Positions 16,994-26,852 of a stretch of 64,000 nucleotides of DNA are shown in pieces (position 1 is the first letter of the stretch; each line of letters starts with the position of its first letter). The DNA lies in the NCBI RefSeq assembly GCF_003590945.1, contig NZ_QYUK01000011.1:4000909-4064908 (forward strand), read 5' to 3'. Source of the DNA: Oleomonas cavernae (GTDB lineage Bacteria > Pseudomonadota > Alphaproteobacteria > Zavarziniales > Zavarziniaceae). The notes beneath the pieces are model-generated. The model was not told the origin of the DNA. It did no database searches and saw nothing but the letters and a program-made list of their open reading frames with translations. Made by a program: the position numbers and the translations under genes.

Positions 16994-18352
16994 TCAGTCC
17001 CGCGCGGGCAGATAGACCGTGAAGGTCGTGCCCTGGCCCAGGGTCGAATCGATGGTCAGGGCGCCGCGGTGGCGGTTCAGGATGTGCTTGACGATGGCGA
17101 GGCCCAGGCCGGTACCGCCCAGGTCGCGGCTGCGCGCCGTGTCGACCCGGTAGAAGCGCTCGGTCAGGCGCGGCAGGTGCTCGCGCGCGATGCCCGGCCC
17201 CTGGTCGCTGATCGCGATCGCCACCGGCCGGGCCCGGCCGGGCCAGCCGGCGCGCGAGGGGACGTGGTCGATGACGCGGGCGTCGATGTGCACGGTGCCG
17301 CCCTGGCGGCCGTATTTGATGGCGTTGTCGATCAGGTTGGTGAAGACCTGTTCCAGCTCGCCCTCGTCGCCGATCACCGGCGGCAAATCGGCGGGCAGGA
17401 TCAGATCGACGCTGGCCTGGCGGGCCTGGGCCCGGAAATCCAGCGCCTTGACCACCCGGCGGATCAGGACATCGACCGAGACGGGCTCGGCCGGCGGCGT
17501 GTGCTCGGTCAGTTCCACCCGCGACAGCGACAGCAGGTCGCCGACCAGCCGGGTCATGCGGGCGACCTGTTCCGCCATGGTCTTCAGGAAGCGCTCGCGC
17601 GCCACACTGTCGTCCCTGGCCGGGCCCAGCAGGGTTTCGATGTAACCGCCCAGGGCCGCCAGCGGCGTGCGGATCTCGTGGCTGGCATTGGCGACGAAAT
17701 CGGCGCGCATCCGCTCCACCCGCTTGGACTGGGTCAGGTCGCGGAACACCAGGGCGACCGCCACGCCGTCGGGCGACGGCTTGGCGAAGGCGGCGATGCG
17801 GCAGGTCAGTTCGCGCGCCACCGGCACCGGCAGCGACAATTCGATTTCGACCGGCGGCTCGGCACCGCTGGCGACCCCTTCGGCGGCCTCCAGCACTTCC
17901 GGGTGGCGCAGCATGGCGGCCAGCGGCCGGCCCGCCGGCTCGTCGCCGAACAGGGCGCGGGCGGCGCGGTTGGCATGATGCACGGTCAGGCCGCGATCGA
18001 GCAGGATCAGCGGATCGGGCAGCAGGTCGAGTACGGCACGGTGGCCGCGCTGGGCCTCGGCCCGTTCGCGGATCTCCCGGCCCAGGCTGTCCTCCAGCCG
18101 GGCGATGACCGTCTCGAGATCGCCCTCGGCCGAGACCGCCGTAACCTCCGGCGCCACGACCGGCGACCGGGCCCACTGGCGAAGGCGGGCAACGGCCGCG
18201 AAGGCGGCCAGCACCACGCCGACACCGCCGGCGATCGCCGAGACCGGCCGCAGGTCGCCGGCCACGGCCAATAGCGCCAGCACGGCGATGCCGGGGATGG
18301 CGCAGGCGCCGACGGCGACGGCCAAGCTGTCGGCCCGAAGCTTGAACGCCAC
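16994..18352 (-). CDS. phoR: PhoR-like phosphate-regulon sensor histidine kinase
   Basis: The 452-residue membrane sensor kinase starts with two hydrophobic segments (about residues 8-55). A PAS domain follows (LLPDPLILLDRGLTVHHANRAA). The HisKA box FVANASHEIRTPL holds the phosphorylated histidine, and the ATPase boxes are NLIDNAIKYG, ISDQGPGI and GGTGLGLAIVKHI. This architecture matches PhoR, which phosphorylates PhoB. No phoB or phoU gene is in the window. The apparent start is GTG 18352, only 12 bp after the maeB stop. The next gene downstream is pstS with its own Pho box, which supports the PhoR assignment. Confidence 0.85.
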   Translation of the reverse strand: MAFKLRADSLAVAVGACAIPGIAVLALLAVAGDLRPVSAIAGGVGVVLAAFAAVARLRQWARSPVVAPEVTAVSAEGDLETVIARLEDSLGREIRERAEAQRGHRAVLDLLPDPLILLDRGLTVHHANRAARALFGDEPAGRPLAAMLRHPEVLEAAEGVASGAEPPVEIELSLPVPVARELTCRIAAFAKPSPDGVAVALVFRDLTQSKRVERMRADFVANASHEIRTPLAALGGYIETLLGPARDDSVARERFLKTMAEQVARMTRLVGDLLSLSRVELTEHTPPAEPVSVDVLIRRVVKALDFRAQARQASVDLILPADLPPVIGDEGELEQVFTNLIDNAIKYGRQGGTVHIDARVIDHVPSRAGWPGRARPVAIAISDQGPGIAREHLPRLTERFYRVDTARSRDLGGTGLGLAIVKHILNRHRGALTIDSTLGQGTTFTVYLPARD

Positions 18353-18364
18353 CCCGGCCGGCCC

Positions 18365-20626
18365 TTACCGCGCCATATAGGCAGTGAGCGCCGCCAGGTT
18401 GACGAGATCGGACACGGCCGTGCCCAAGGGCACGATCTGCACCGGCCGGGAGAGGCCGACCAGCAGCGGGCCGATCACCGTGGCGCCGCCCAGTTCCTTC
18501 ATGATCTTGGCGGCCGTCAGCGAGGCGTCGAGCGACGGCATGATCAGGACATTGGCCGGTTCCGACAGGCGGCTGAACGGGTAGAGCGCCATCAACTGCC
18601 GGTTCAGCGCCGTGTCGATCATCATCTCGCCGTCGTATTCGAAGTCGGTCTCCAGGCCGTCCAGGATCGCGACGGCATTGCGCACCACCTGCGCCGAGGC
18701 ACGGGGCCGGTTACCGAAGTTAGAATAGGACAGGAAGGCGACGCGCGGCTCCTGCCCCAAGCGCCGCACCACGTCCGCCGACTGGCGGGCGATGTCGGCC
18801 AGGTCCTGAGCCGTCGGCTGTTCCTCGACCGCGGTGTCGGCGATATAGACCGTCCGCCCCTTGGACAGCACCACCGACAGGCCGAACACCCGCCGGCCCT
18901 GGACCGGATCGATCACCCGGCGCACATCTTCCAGCACCGAGGCATAGGACCGGGTCAGGCCGGTCACCATGGCATCGGCGTCGCCGGTCGCCACCATGCA
19001 GGCGGCGAAGATGTTGCGGTCGTTGTTCACCAGCCGGCTGCAATCGCGGTGCAGCAGGCCGTGGCGCCGCTGGCGGCCGTAGAGCAGGTCAGTATAGCGG
19101 TTGTTATGGGTCGAGTTGCGGGCGTTGTGGATTTCCAGCCCCGCCTCGGCATCGAGGCCCATGGCATCGATGGTTTCGCGGATGCGCTCCTCGCGCCCCA
19201 CCAGGACCGGCGTGCCATAGCCGGAATTGCGGAAGGCCAGGGCCGCGCGGATGGTCTTCTCCTCCTCGCCTTCGGCGAAGACGACGCGCTTGGGCACCGT
19301 ACGCACCTCGTCGAAGACCCGCTGGAACAGGGCCACCGCCGGGTCGAGCCGGGCGGACAGCTCGTTGCGGTAGGTCTTCATGTCGACGATCGGCCGCCGC
19401 GCCACGCCCGAGTCCATCGCCGCCTTGGCCACGGCCGGCGGGATATGGCTGATCAGGCGCGGGTCGAAGGGCACCGGGATGATGTACTTGGGTCCATACT
19501 GCGGCCGGCTGCCGGCGTAAGCCGCGGCGACCTCGTCGGGCACATCCTCGCGGGCCAGCGCCGCGATCGCCTTGGCCGCGGCCAGCTTCATCTCGTCGTT
19601 GATGGTGCGGGCACGCACGTCGAGTGCGCCGCGGAAGATATAGGGGAAACCCAGGACGTTGTTCACCTGGTTGGGATAGTCGGAACGGCCCGTCGCCACG
19701 ATGGCGTCGCCGCGCACCGCTTCCACTTCCTCGGGCGTGATTTCCGGATCCGGGTTGGCCATGGCGAAGATGATCGGATGGGGCGCCATGCTGGCGACCA
19801 TCTCGCGCGTCATCGCGCCCTTCACCGACAGGCCTAGGAACACGTCGGCGCCCTTGACCGCCTCTTCCAGGCTGCGCAGGGGCGTGTCGACCGCATGGGC
19901 CGATTTCCACTGGTTCATGCCCTCGGTGCGGCCCTTGTAGATCACGCCCTTGCTGTCGCACAGGATCGCGTTCTCGCCCGGCAGGCCCAGGCGCTTGACC
20001 AGCTCGATGCAGGCGATCGAGGCGGCACCCGCGCCGTTGACCACGACGCGGATGTCCTTCAGCGACTTGCCGGTCAGGTCCAGGGCGTTGATCAGCCCGG
20101 CGGCGGCGATGATCGCGGTGCCGTGCTGGTCGTCATGGAACACCGGAATGTCCATCAGCTCGCGCAGGCGGCTTTCGATGATGAAGCACTCGGGCGCCTT
20201 GATATCCTCGAGGTTGATGCCGCCGAAGCTGGGGCCTAGGTAGCGCACCGCGCTGATGAATTCTTCCACGTCCTCGGTATCGACCTCGAGATCGATCGAA
20301 TCGACGTCGGCGAAGCGCTTGAACAGGACCGCCTTGCCCTCCATCACCGGCTTGGAGGCGAGCGCGCCCAGGTTGCCCAGCCCCAGGATCGCCGTGCCGT
20401 TCGAGATCACGGCGACCAGGTTGCCCTTGGTGGTGTAATCATAGGCGGTCGAAGGGTCGGCGGCGATCGCGTGAACCGGGACGGCGACGCCGGGGGAATA
20501 GGCCAGGCTCAGGTCGCGCTGAGTTGCCATGGGCTTGGTGGCGATGATTTCGAGTTTGCCGGGGCGGCCCTGGGCATGAAACAGCAGGGCTTCTTCATCC
20601 GAAACAGCGGTACGCTTGGTGCTCAT
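18365..20626 (-). CDS. maeB: NADP-dependent malic enzyme with phosphotransacetylase-like C-terminal domain
   Basis: MaeB decarboxylates malate to pyruvate with reduction of NADP. The 753-residue protein has an N-terminal malic enzyme half to about residue 430. There, AYSPGVAVP, IPVFHDDQHGTAI and the Rossmann motif VVNGAGAASIA are clear. The C-terminal half resembles phosphate acetyltransferase, which in this family acts as a regulatory acetyl-CoA-sensing domain. Its length is that of full MaeB proteins. ATG 20626 is the start. The gap to phoR is only 12 bp, so a joint transcript is possible even though the functions look unrelated. Confidence 0.95.
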   Translation of the reverse strand: MSTKRTAVSDEEALLFHAQGRPGKLEIIATKPMATQRDLSLAYSPGVAVPVHAIAADPSTAYDYTTKGNLVAVISNGTAILGLGNLGALASKPVMEGKAVLFKRFADVDSIDLEVDTEDVEEFISAVRYLGPSFGGINLEDIKAPECFIIESRLRELMDIPVFHDDQHGTAIIAAAGLINALDLTGKSLKDIRVVVNGAGAASIACIELVKRLGLPGENAILCDSKGVIYKGRTEGMNQWKSAHAVDTPLRSLEEAVKGADVFLGLSVKGAMTREMVASMAPHPIIFAMANPDPEITPEEVEAVRGDAIVATGRSDYPNQVNNVLGFPYIFRGALDVRARTINDEMKLAAAKAIAALAREDVPDEVAAAYAGSRPQYGPKYIIPVPFDPRLISHIPPAVAKAAMDSGVARRPIVDMKTYRNELSARLDPAVALFQRVFDEVRTVPKRVVFAEGEEEKTIRAALAFRNSGYGTPVLVGREERIRETIDAMGLDAEAGLEIHNARNSTHNNRYTDLLYGRQRRHGLLHRDCSRLVNNDRNIFAACMVATGDADAMVTGLTRSYASVLEDVRRVIDPVQGRRVFGLSVVLSKGRTVYIADTAVEEQPTAQDLADIARQSADVVRRLGQEPRVAFLSYSNFGNRPRASAQVVRNAVAILDGLETDFEYDGEMMIDTALNRQLMALYPFSRLSEPANVLIMPSLDASLTAAKIMKELGGATVIGPLLVGLSRPVQIVPLGTAVSDLVNLAALTAYMAR

Positions 20627-20766
20627 ATTCCTGTCCGATCGACGCGGGGGTGGCCCGCCCTATCCTCTTCAATACTGGCGCGCCGCGCCGGAGGGCGGAC
20701 TATCCTCGCCTTTCCGTTTATTGTCCAGTGACAGTTAAAATCTTTTCATTTAATTCTCGATACCCC

Positions 20767-21954
20767 TCAGTTCCGGCGCTGGAGCAGCCAGAACGCCCCG
20801 CCCGCCAGCAGGCCCCAGAAGGCCGCGCCGATGCCCCCGAACGACAGGCCCGAGGCCGTGACCAGGAAGGTGATCAGCACCGCCTCCCGTTCGGCCGGGT
20901 TGGCCAGGGCATTGCCCAGGGCGCCGGCGAAGGCGCCGATCAGGGCGAGGCCCGCCACCGCCTGGATCAGGATCGGCGGCGCCGCGGCGGCGACCGCCGC
21001 CGCCAGGGTCGCGACCATGCCGATGACGATATAGGCCAGCCCCGCCGCCACCGCCGCCAGCCAGCGCCGGCCGGGATCGGCGGCCGCATCCGGCCCCGCG
21101 CACATGGCCGCGGTGATGGCGGCAAGGTTGACCGCGAAGCCGCCGAAGGGGGCGGTGACCAGAGACATGGCCCCGGTCGAGACGAACAGCGGCCCCGGCT
21201 CGGGCCGGTAGCCGTTGGATTGCAGCACGGCGAGGCCCGGCACGTTCTGCGAGGCCATGGTGACCAGGAACAGGGGCAGGCCGATGCCGATGATCGCCTT
21301 CAGGTCGAACACCGGCGCGGTCAGCACCAGATGCGGCATCAGGTCGGCGCCGGCCGGCAGGTTGGCGGCGGCGCTGCCGTCGATCATGACCATGGCGATG
21401 GTCACGGCCAAGGCGACCGGCATGGCCCACAGCCGGTTGAGGCGAATCATCAAGGCCCAGGCCAGCACGATCGGCAGGGCCAGCAGGGGCAAGGCCCCCA
21501 CCGCCTTGAACGGCGCCAGGCACAGGCTGAGCAGGACGCCGGCCAGCATGCCGCCGGCCAGCGAGGGCGGAATCGCGGCAACCAGGCGGCCGAAGGGCTT
21601 GGCCAGCCCGGCGATCACCACCAGCCCCCCGGCCACCAGGAAGGCGCCTACCGCGACGGCGAACCCGCCCTCGGGCGCAGCCGTCGAGGCCAGCAAGGCC
21701 GCCCCCGGGGTGGCCCAGGCGATGCTGATCGGCATGCGCTGCCACAGGCTGAGGATCACCCCCAGCAGGCCCATCCCCAGACACAGGGCCAGCAGGCCCG
21801 AGGCGGCCTCCAGCGGCGTCGCCCCCATGGCGCGCAGCCCTTCCAGCACCACGGTGAAGGAGGAGGCGAAGCCCACCACGGCCGCCATCAGGCCGGCGGT
21901 GACCGGGCGGACCCATTCCTTCGCCGCGCCGCCGATTTCCCCTGCCTGCGCCAT
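20767..21954 (-). CDS. BenE-family (benzoate/H+ symporter-like) membrane transporter
   Basis: This 395-residue protein has about 11-12 hydrophobic segments. It has the BenE family pattern, including the GVILSLWQRMPISIAWATPGAALL segment, MASQNVPGLAVLQ and the late GGIGAAFWGLLAGG. The family contains benzoate transporters and related proteins of unknown substrate (for example E. coli YdcO), so benzoate itself is not assured. It is divergent from a GntR/FCD regulator gene with a palindromic operator between them. No aromatic degradation genes are nearby. Confidence 0.9.
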   Translation of the reverse strand: MAQAGEIGGAAKEWVRPVTAGLMAAVVGFASSFTVVLEGLRAMGATPLEAASGLLALCLGMGLLGVILSLWQRMPISIAWATPGAALLASTAAPEGGFAVAVGAFLVAGGLVVIAGLAKPFGRLVAAIPPSLAGGMLAGVLLSLCLAPFKAVGALPLLALPIVLAWALMIRLNRLWAMPVALAVTIAMVMIDGSAAANLPAGADLMPHLVLTAPVFDLKAIIGIGLPLFLVTMASQNVPGLAVLQSNGYRPEPGPLFVSTGAMSLVTAPFGGFAVNLAAITAAMCAGPDAAADPGRRWLAAVAAGLAYIVIGMVATLAAAVAAAAPPILIQAVAGLALIGAFAGALGNALANPAEREAVLITFLVTASGLSFGGIGAAFWGLLAGGAFWLLQRRN

Positions 21955-21998
21955 CGTGGCCCCTTACGCAAACCTATCCAATCGCGCCAAAATAAGTA

Positions 21999-22012
21999 GA
22001 TTGGATCCAATC
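21999..22012. promoter_or_regulatory. 14-bp palindrome in the benE/gntR intergenic region
   Basis: GATTGGATCCAATC is a perfect palindrome, 22 bp before the GntR start codon and 45 bp from the benE start. A half-site, ATCCAATCG, recurs at about 21975. FCD-type GntR proteins commonly bind short AT-flanked palindromes of this kind, so it is the likely operator for both genes. Confidence 0.65.
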
Positions 22013-22033
22013 GCCAATGCAAAACGCGCAACC

Positions 22034-22713
22034 ATGACCCGTGCCACGCCCCTTGCCCAACTGATCGACGCCGCCCGGCCGCGCTTCCGCACCGCCTGCG
22101 CCTTCGTCGAAGCCACCCTGCGCGACGCCATCCTGACCGGCGCCCTGCCCGGCGGCACCCCCTGCGCCAGGAGGAGCTGGCGGCCGCCTTCGCGGTCAGC
22201 CGCATGCCGGTGCGCGAGGCCCTGCGGCAGTTGGAGGCCCAGGCCCTGGTCGACTTCGCCCCGCACAAGGGCGCGGTGGTGACCGACATCTCGGCCCAGG
22301 ATGCGGCGGACAACTACGCCATCCGCGCCGCCCTGGAACCCGCCGCCCTGCGCCTGTCCCTGCCGGCCCTGAGCGCGGACGATTTCGCCCGGGCCGAGGG
22401 CCTGCTGGCCGAGATGGACACCGAACTGGACCTGCCCCGCCTGGGCGACCTCAACCGCCGTTTCCACCTGACGCTATACGCCAGGGCCGGCCGGCCGCGC
22501 CTGATCGCCCTGGTCGAACAGCACCTGGCAGCGGCCGACCGCTATCTGCGCTTCCACTTCGCCGCCCTGGGCCGCGAGCACATGGCCCAGGACGAACACA
22601 CCGCCCTGCTCGCCGCCTGCCGCGCCGGCGACGGCGATGCCGCCGCCCGCATCCTCACCACCCACATCGAAACCGCCGCCGCCAACATGCAGGCCTTCTT
22701 CGCCCGGCGGTAG
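22034..22713 (+). CDS. GntR-family (FCD) regulator of benE, apparent frameshift at 22158-22162
   Basis: With one base restored this is a 226-residue GntR regulator. The winged-helix part runs over the break: [11 protein letters not shown] before it, and [25 protein letters not shown] after it in the next frame. The FCD ligand domain follows, with the metal-binding type motif [11 protein letters not shown] and later histidines. The break is in a run of five C's, and one missing C rejoins the frames without loss. ATG 22034 lies just beyond the palindromic operator. It probably represses benE until a carboxylate ligand binds (inference). Confidence 0.85.
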
Positions 22714-22729
22714 ACAAGCCATGCGACCA

Positions 22730-22748
22730 GGTAGCAATATTTGCTACC
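22730..22748. promoter_or_regulatory. Inverted repeat upstream of the RHH antitoxin gene
   Basis: GGTAGCAA and TTGCTACC form a perfect 8-bp inverted repeat around TAT. The site lies 14 bp before the antitoxin ATG and probably overlaps its promoter. RHH antitoxins repress their own operons through such palindromes. Confidence 0.65.
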
Positions 22749-22762
22749 AAAGGAGACAGGCT

Positions 22763-23062
22763 ATGCCCGACATCCAGAAGATCAGCGTCGCCCTGACCGG
22801 CGAACAGGTCGCCGCCCTGAAGGCCGCGGTCGAGACCGGCGAATACGCCACCACCAGCGAAATCATCCGCGAGGCCCTGCGCGACTGGCAGTTCAAACGC
22901 GACCTGCGCCAGGAGGACATCAAGCGGCTGCGCGCCCTGTGGGACGAAGGCAAGGCAAGCGGGCCGGCCGGACCTCTCGATTTCGCTGAACTGCGCGCCG
23001 AGGCCAGGAAGCGCAATGCGTCTCGGACAAAGGCATTGCGTGGTTCGACAGGCTCACCATGA
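22763..23062 (+). CDS. ParD/CopG-type ribbon-helix-helix antitoxin without a visible toxin
   Basis: The 99-residue protein begins [20 protein letters not shown] and carries the ParD motif [16 protein letters not shown], a ribbon-helix-helix dimer for DNA binding. The following charged helix is the usual toxin-binding tail. AAAGGAGA precedes the ATG. No ParE gene follows. Instead, the last codons (ending RGSTGSP) are read from an interspersed palindromic repeat, so the original stop seems lost or displaced. A chromosomal orphan or a decayed parDE pair are both possible. Confidence 0.85.
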   Translation: MPDIQKISVALTGEQVAALKAAVETGEYATTSEIIREALRDWQFKRDLRQEDIKRLRALWDEGKASGPAGPLDFAELRAEARKRNASRTKALRGSTGSP

Positions 23063-23118
23063 GGAAAATCTTACTGCCATAAAGACTCCCCTCATCCTGA
23101 GCCTGTCGAAGGACGCAC
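23038..23118. repeat. Interspersed palindromic repeat, family A copy 1
   Basis: The left arm GCGTGGTTCGACAGGCTCA...ATGAGG and the right arm CCTCAT...TGAGCCTGTCGAAGGACGC are inverted copies separated by about 23 AT-rich bases. Related copies lie at 50092-50172, 53571-53648 and, in a longer form, 37522-37634. The repeat starts inside the antitoxin gene and ends 64 bp before mutS. Confidence 0.9.
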
Positions 23119-23182
23119 GGCATTCGTGCCACGCAAATCCGACCCGTGACGCCGCCGCCCTCAGCCCTTAGAGTGCGGCGCC

Positions 23183-25903
23183 ATGTCGGTTGAGCCCCTG
23201 AATATCGAATCGGAAAACCTCGAGAGCCCGGACCTGTCGGGCGCCTCGCCCATGATGGTGCAGTACCTGGCGATCAAGGCGGCGCACCCGGGCAGCCTGC
23301 TGTTCTACCGCATGGGCGATTTCTACGAATTGTTCTTCGAGGATGCGGAAGCCGCCTCGGCCGCGCTGGACATCACCTTGACCAAGCGCGGCAAGCATCT
23401 GGGCCAGGACATCGCCATGTGCGGCGTGCCCGTCCATGCCGCCGACGCCTATCTCTCGCGCCTGATCCGCAAGGGCTTCAAGGTCGCCATCGGCGAGCAG
23501 GTGGAAGACCCGGCGGAGGCCAAGAAGCGCGGCGGCAAGAGCGTCGTCAAGCGCGAGGTGGTGCGCATCGTCACGCCGGGTACCCTGACCGAGGAAACCC
23601 TGCTCGACGCCCGCGCCAACAATCTGCTGGCCGCGATCGGCGGGGCCGAGGGGCGCCTGGGCCTGGCCTGGGCCGACGTCTCGACCGGCCTGTTCGAGGT
23701 CACCGCAATCGAGGCCGAACAACTGGGCGCCGAGCTGGCACGCCTGGCGCCGGGCGAGATCCTGCTGTCGGACCGGCGCTTCGACGATCCCGCGATCAAG
23801 GCGCTGGACGGCGCCATCGACGACCGCATCACCCCGCTGCCGGCATCGCGCTTCGATTCGACCGCGGGCGAGCGCAGGCTGAAGGAGATCTTCGCCGTCG
23901 GTACCCTGGATGGTTACGGCGCCTTCTCGCGCGCCGAACTCTCGGCCCTGGGCGCCGTCATCGCCTATGTCGAGCTGACCCAGAAAGGCCGCCTCGCCCG
24001 CCTGCGCCCGCCCCGGCGGGTCGCGGCCGGTTCCACCATGGCGATCGACGCCGCGACCAGGCGCAGCCTGGAAATCACCCAAGGCCCGGACGGCGGGCGC
24101 AGCGGCAGCCTGCTCGCCGTGATCGACGAGACCGTGACCGGTGCCGGCGCCCGCCTGCTGCGCTTCCATCTCTCGGCGCCGTTGACCCAGGTGGCGGCGA
24201 TCGAGCAGCGCCTGGACATGGTCGACCATCTGCTGCGCCAGGCCGATCTGCGCCGGTCGCTGCGCGCCGCCTTGCGTCGCCTGCCCGACCTGGAGCGCGC
24301 GCTGGCCCGCCTGGCACTGGGCCGCGGCGGCCCGCGCGATCTGGCCGCCATCGGCGCGGGGCTGGGCCTGCTGCCCGAGGTCGCCCGCCTGTTTAGCGCG
24401 GCCGACCTCAACCCGCCGCCCGCCGGCCTGATCGCCGCCCTGAACCGGTTCGGCGACCATGGCGAACTGGCCGCCATGCTGGCTGCCGCCATCGTGGCCG
24501 AGCCGCCGGCCCTGGCCCGTGACGGCGGCTTCATCGCCGCCGGCCACTACCCCGCCCTGGACGAGGAACGCCGCCTGCGCGACGAGGGCCGCCGCCTGGT
24601 CGCCGCCCTCGAGGCGCGCCTGAAGGGCGATACCGGCATCGGCGCCCTGAAGGTCCGCCACAATAACGTGCTGGGTTACCACATCGAGGTGACCCCGCTC
24701 CATGCCGACAAGCTCGGCGCCGACAGCCGCTTCATCCATCGCCAGACGCTGGGCAGCGCGGTGCGCTTCACCACGGTGGAACTGAGCGAGTTGGCGGACC
24801 GCATCGCGCGGGCCGGCGACAAGGCGATCGCCATGGAGGTCGAGCTGTTCGACGGCCTGGTGGCCCGGGTCCTGGCCGCCGCCGGCACGATTGCCGACGC
24901 CGCCTTGGGGCTGGCCGAAATCGATGTCGCCGCCGCCCTCGCCGAACTGGCCGAGAAGCGCCGCTACACCAGGCCCCGGGTCGAAGACAGCACCGCCTTT
25001 TCGATCGAGGCCGGCCGCCACCCGGTGGTCGAGGCCGGTTTCGGGGCCGGGCGCGAGGGCGATTTCGTCGCCAACGACTGCGACCTTGGCCCCGGCAACC
25101 GGCTGTGGCTGCTGACCGGCCCCAACATGGCCGGCAAGTCCACCTTCCTGCGCCAGAACGCGCTGATCGCGGTGATGGCGCAGATGGGCAGCTTCGTGCC
25201 CGCCGCCAGCGCCCGGATCGGCGTGGTCGACCGCCTGTTCAGCCGGGTGGGCGCGGCCGACGACCTGGCCCGCGGCCGCTCCACCTTCATGGTCGAAATG
25301 GTCGAGGCGGCGGCGATCCTCAACCAGGCGACCCCGCGCAGCCTGGTCATCCTGGACGAGCTGGGCCGCGGCACCGCGACCTATGACGGCCTCTCCATCG
25401 CCTGGGCCGCAATCGAGCAGTTGCACGATGTCAACCGGAGCCGCGCCCTCTTCGCCACCCATTATCACGAGCTGACCATCCTGGCCGAAAGACTCGCCGA
25501 GGTCGCCGCGCACACGGTCAAGGTGCGGGAATGGAAGGGCGACGTGGTCTTCCTGCACGAGGTGGTGCGCGGCACCGCCGACCGTTCCTACGGCATCCAG
25601 GTCGCCAGGCTGGCCGGCCTGCCGCCGGCCGTCATCGCCAGGGCCGAGGATGTCCTGCACCGCCTGGAATCGGGGGCGGCGGCGCCCGGCGGCGGAAGGC
25701 CCGACATGGCCGCCCTGGCCGACGACCTGCCCCTGTTCGCCGCCCTGGCGGCACGGCCCCGGCCCGTGCAAGCAGCACCCGCCGATCCCGCCGCCGCGGC
25801 CACGCTCGACGCGGTCAAGACCCTTGATCCCGACGCCATGACCCCGCGCGAGGCGCTGGACGCGCTTTACCGCCTGAAGGCCCTGGGCCACACGGATCGT
25901 TAA
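23183..25903 (+). CDS. mutS: DNA mismatch repair protein MutS
   Basis: MutS recognises mismatches and starts methyl-independent or MutL-driven repair. The 906-residue protein has the mismatch-binding Phe-x-Glu in [10 protein letters not shown]. The lever/clamp domains follow. The ABC-type ATPase has Walker [10 protein letters not shown] (near residues 646-654), signature region GRSTFMVEM and Walker [12 protein letters not shown], with the HYHEL switch segment. It ends with the Asp/Pro-rich tail [18 protein letters not shown] found in many full-length MutS proteins. ATG 23183 follows GAGTGCGGCGCC, a weak binding site. Confidence 0.97.
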   Translation: MSVEPLNIESENLESPDLSGASPMMVQYLAIKAAHPGSLLFYRMGDFYELFFEDAEAASAALDITLTKRGKHLGQDIAMCGVPVHAADAYLSRLIRKGFKVAIGEQVEDPAEAKKRGGKSVVKREVVRIVTPGTLTEETLLDARANNLLAAIGGAEGRLGLAWADVSTGLFEVTAIEAEQLGAELARLAPGEILLSDRRFDDPAIKALDGAIDDRITPLPASRFDSTAGERRLKEIFAVGTLDGYGAFSRAELSALGAVIAYVELTQKGRLARLRPPRRVAAGSTMAIDAATRRSLEITQGPDGGRSGSLLAVIDETVTGAGARLLRFHLSAPLTQVAAIEQRLDMVDHLLRQADLRRSLRAALRRLPDLERALARLALGRGGPRDLAAIGAGLGLLPEVARLFSAADLNPPPAGLIAALNRFGDHGELAAMLAAAIVAEPPALARDGGFIAAGHYPALDEERRLRDEGRRLVAALEARLKGDTGIGALKVRHNNVLGYHIEVTPLHADKLGADSRFIHRQTLGSAVRFTTVELSELADRIARAGDKAIAMEVELFDGLVARVLAAAGTIADAALGLAEIDVAAALAELAEKRRYTRPRVEDSTAFSIEAGRHPVVEAGFGAGREGDFVANDCDLGPGNRLWLLTGPNMAGKSTFLRQNALIAVMAQMGSFVPAASARIGVVDRLFSRVGAADDLARGRSTFMVEMVEAAAILNQATPRSLVILDELGRGTATYDGLSIAWAAIEQLHDVNRSRALFATHYHELTILAERLAEVAAHTVKVREWKGDVVFLHEVVRGTADRSYGIQVARLAGLPPAVIARAEDVLHRLESGAAAPGGGRPDMAALADDLPLFAALAARPRPVQAAPADPAAAATLDAVKTLDPDAMTPREALDALYRLKALGHTDR

Positions 25904-25943
25904 CCCTGTCCTGCCACCCTGCCCAGGATTGCAGGAGGCTTTC

Positions 25944-26698
25944 ATGGGTATCGCCCAGGTGGTCGGCGCCTTTCCCCGCCGTCCCTTCACCCTTTCCCCT
26001 ATTACGAGCGGCGGCGCATTGCTGTTGCCTTGGTGGTCATGCTGCCGCTGTGCCTGTTCGCTATCTACCTGGTGACCGGTGGCGGGCTGGGCAGGATCAT
26101 GGCGGACCTGGAGATCGCGCAGGCGCCGGTGACGGTCGTCCCAACCCGACCGCCAGTGGGCGAGTGCCGCACCATCTTCGTGGTCTCGGGCTGCTGGATG
26201 TCGGTCGCCTACGAGGTCGACGGCGTGCCCTATGTGCGCGACCTCACCCATGTCTGGTTCGGCCGCATCATGGGCGAGGTGCCGATGGAATTCGTGCGCA
26301 GCGCCGATGACCCGTCTCTGGTTACCACCCGCTACGCCCTGGACCGGCAAGGCCTGGAACTGCTCGCGTTCGGTCTGTTCGCCACGCTGGCGGTGGTTCT
26401 GCTGATCCAGATCCCGCTGGTGATCAGCCGCAGCCTGCAGCGCGCCCGGCAGGTGCGGATGCTGGGCGGGCGGCCCCTGCGCCTGCGCCCGACCGTCCTG
26501 CTCAACGAGCGTCGCGGCACCAGCCGCCTGCTCGGGGAATATCCCCTGACCGTGCGCGACCAGAGCAGGCAATGGATCTTCCTCATCGAACCGGTCGAGC
26601 ATCGGGGCGGCGAGCCCCGGGTCTATCTGGACGAAGCCCTGCGGCGGCTGGACCTGAGCCGCGCGGAACGGCGCTTGCTCGCCGCGGCCGCGCGCTGA
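25944..26698 (+). CDS. Unknown two-segment membrane protein, apparent frameshift near its start
   Basis: The main frame gives hydrophobic segment IAVALVVMLPLCLFAIYLV, then a loop of about 90 residues with two cysteines. A second segment (LLAFGLFATLAVVLLIQIPLV) is followed by a basic cytoplasmic C-terminal domain of some 75 residues. This is compatible with a DUF3592-like protein, but I cannot name a function. The only good start is ATG 25944 after GCAGGAGGC, in another frame. One extra base near 25983-25985 would join MGIAQVVGAFPRRP to PYYERRRIAVA and give 251 residues. If there is no error, the protein would have to start at TTG 26030. It lies between mutS and a hairpin terminator. Confidence 0.7.
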
Positions 26699-26761
26699 TA
26701 GGCTTGGCCCATGGATCTGCATCGGCAAACGGCGGTCGCCCGGCAAGGCGGCCGAATTAAC

Positions 26762-26788
26762 AACCCGGCCTGAACGCCAGGCCGGGTT
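26762..26788 (+). terminator. Rho-independent-like hairpin after the unknown membrane protein
   Basis: AACCCGGCCT (26762-26771) and AGGCCGGGTT (26779-26788) pair perfectly over 10 bp with a seven-base loop. The following bases CGTCGCCGTTTCG contain only short T-runs. It stands 64 bp after the preceding stop and 65 bp before the next ATG. Confidence 0.6.
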
Positions 26789-26852
26789 CGTCGCCGTTTC
26801 GTTCAGATCCGGCATCGCCAATCGATGCCCCGCCACAAGGATTGTGGAAACC

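Noticed and set aside
18353-18364. A functional maeB-phoR operon
   Set aside because: The 12-bp gap allows co-transcription, but malic enzyme and phosphate sensing have no clear link. It is recorded only as spacing.
23016-23170. Open frame beginning [18 protein letters not shown] after the antitoxin
   Set aside because: Most of it is a translation of the interspersed repeat. VRQAHHE/LSLSKD-type peptides also appear from the copy near 53570. It is not a credible protein, though its first codons may be a toxin remnant.
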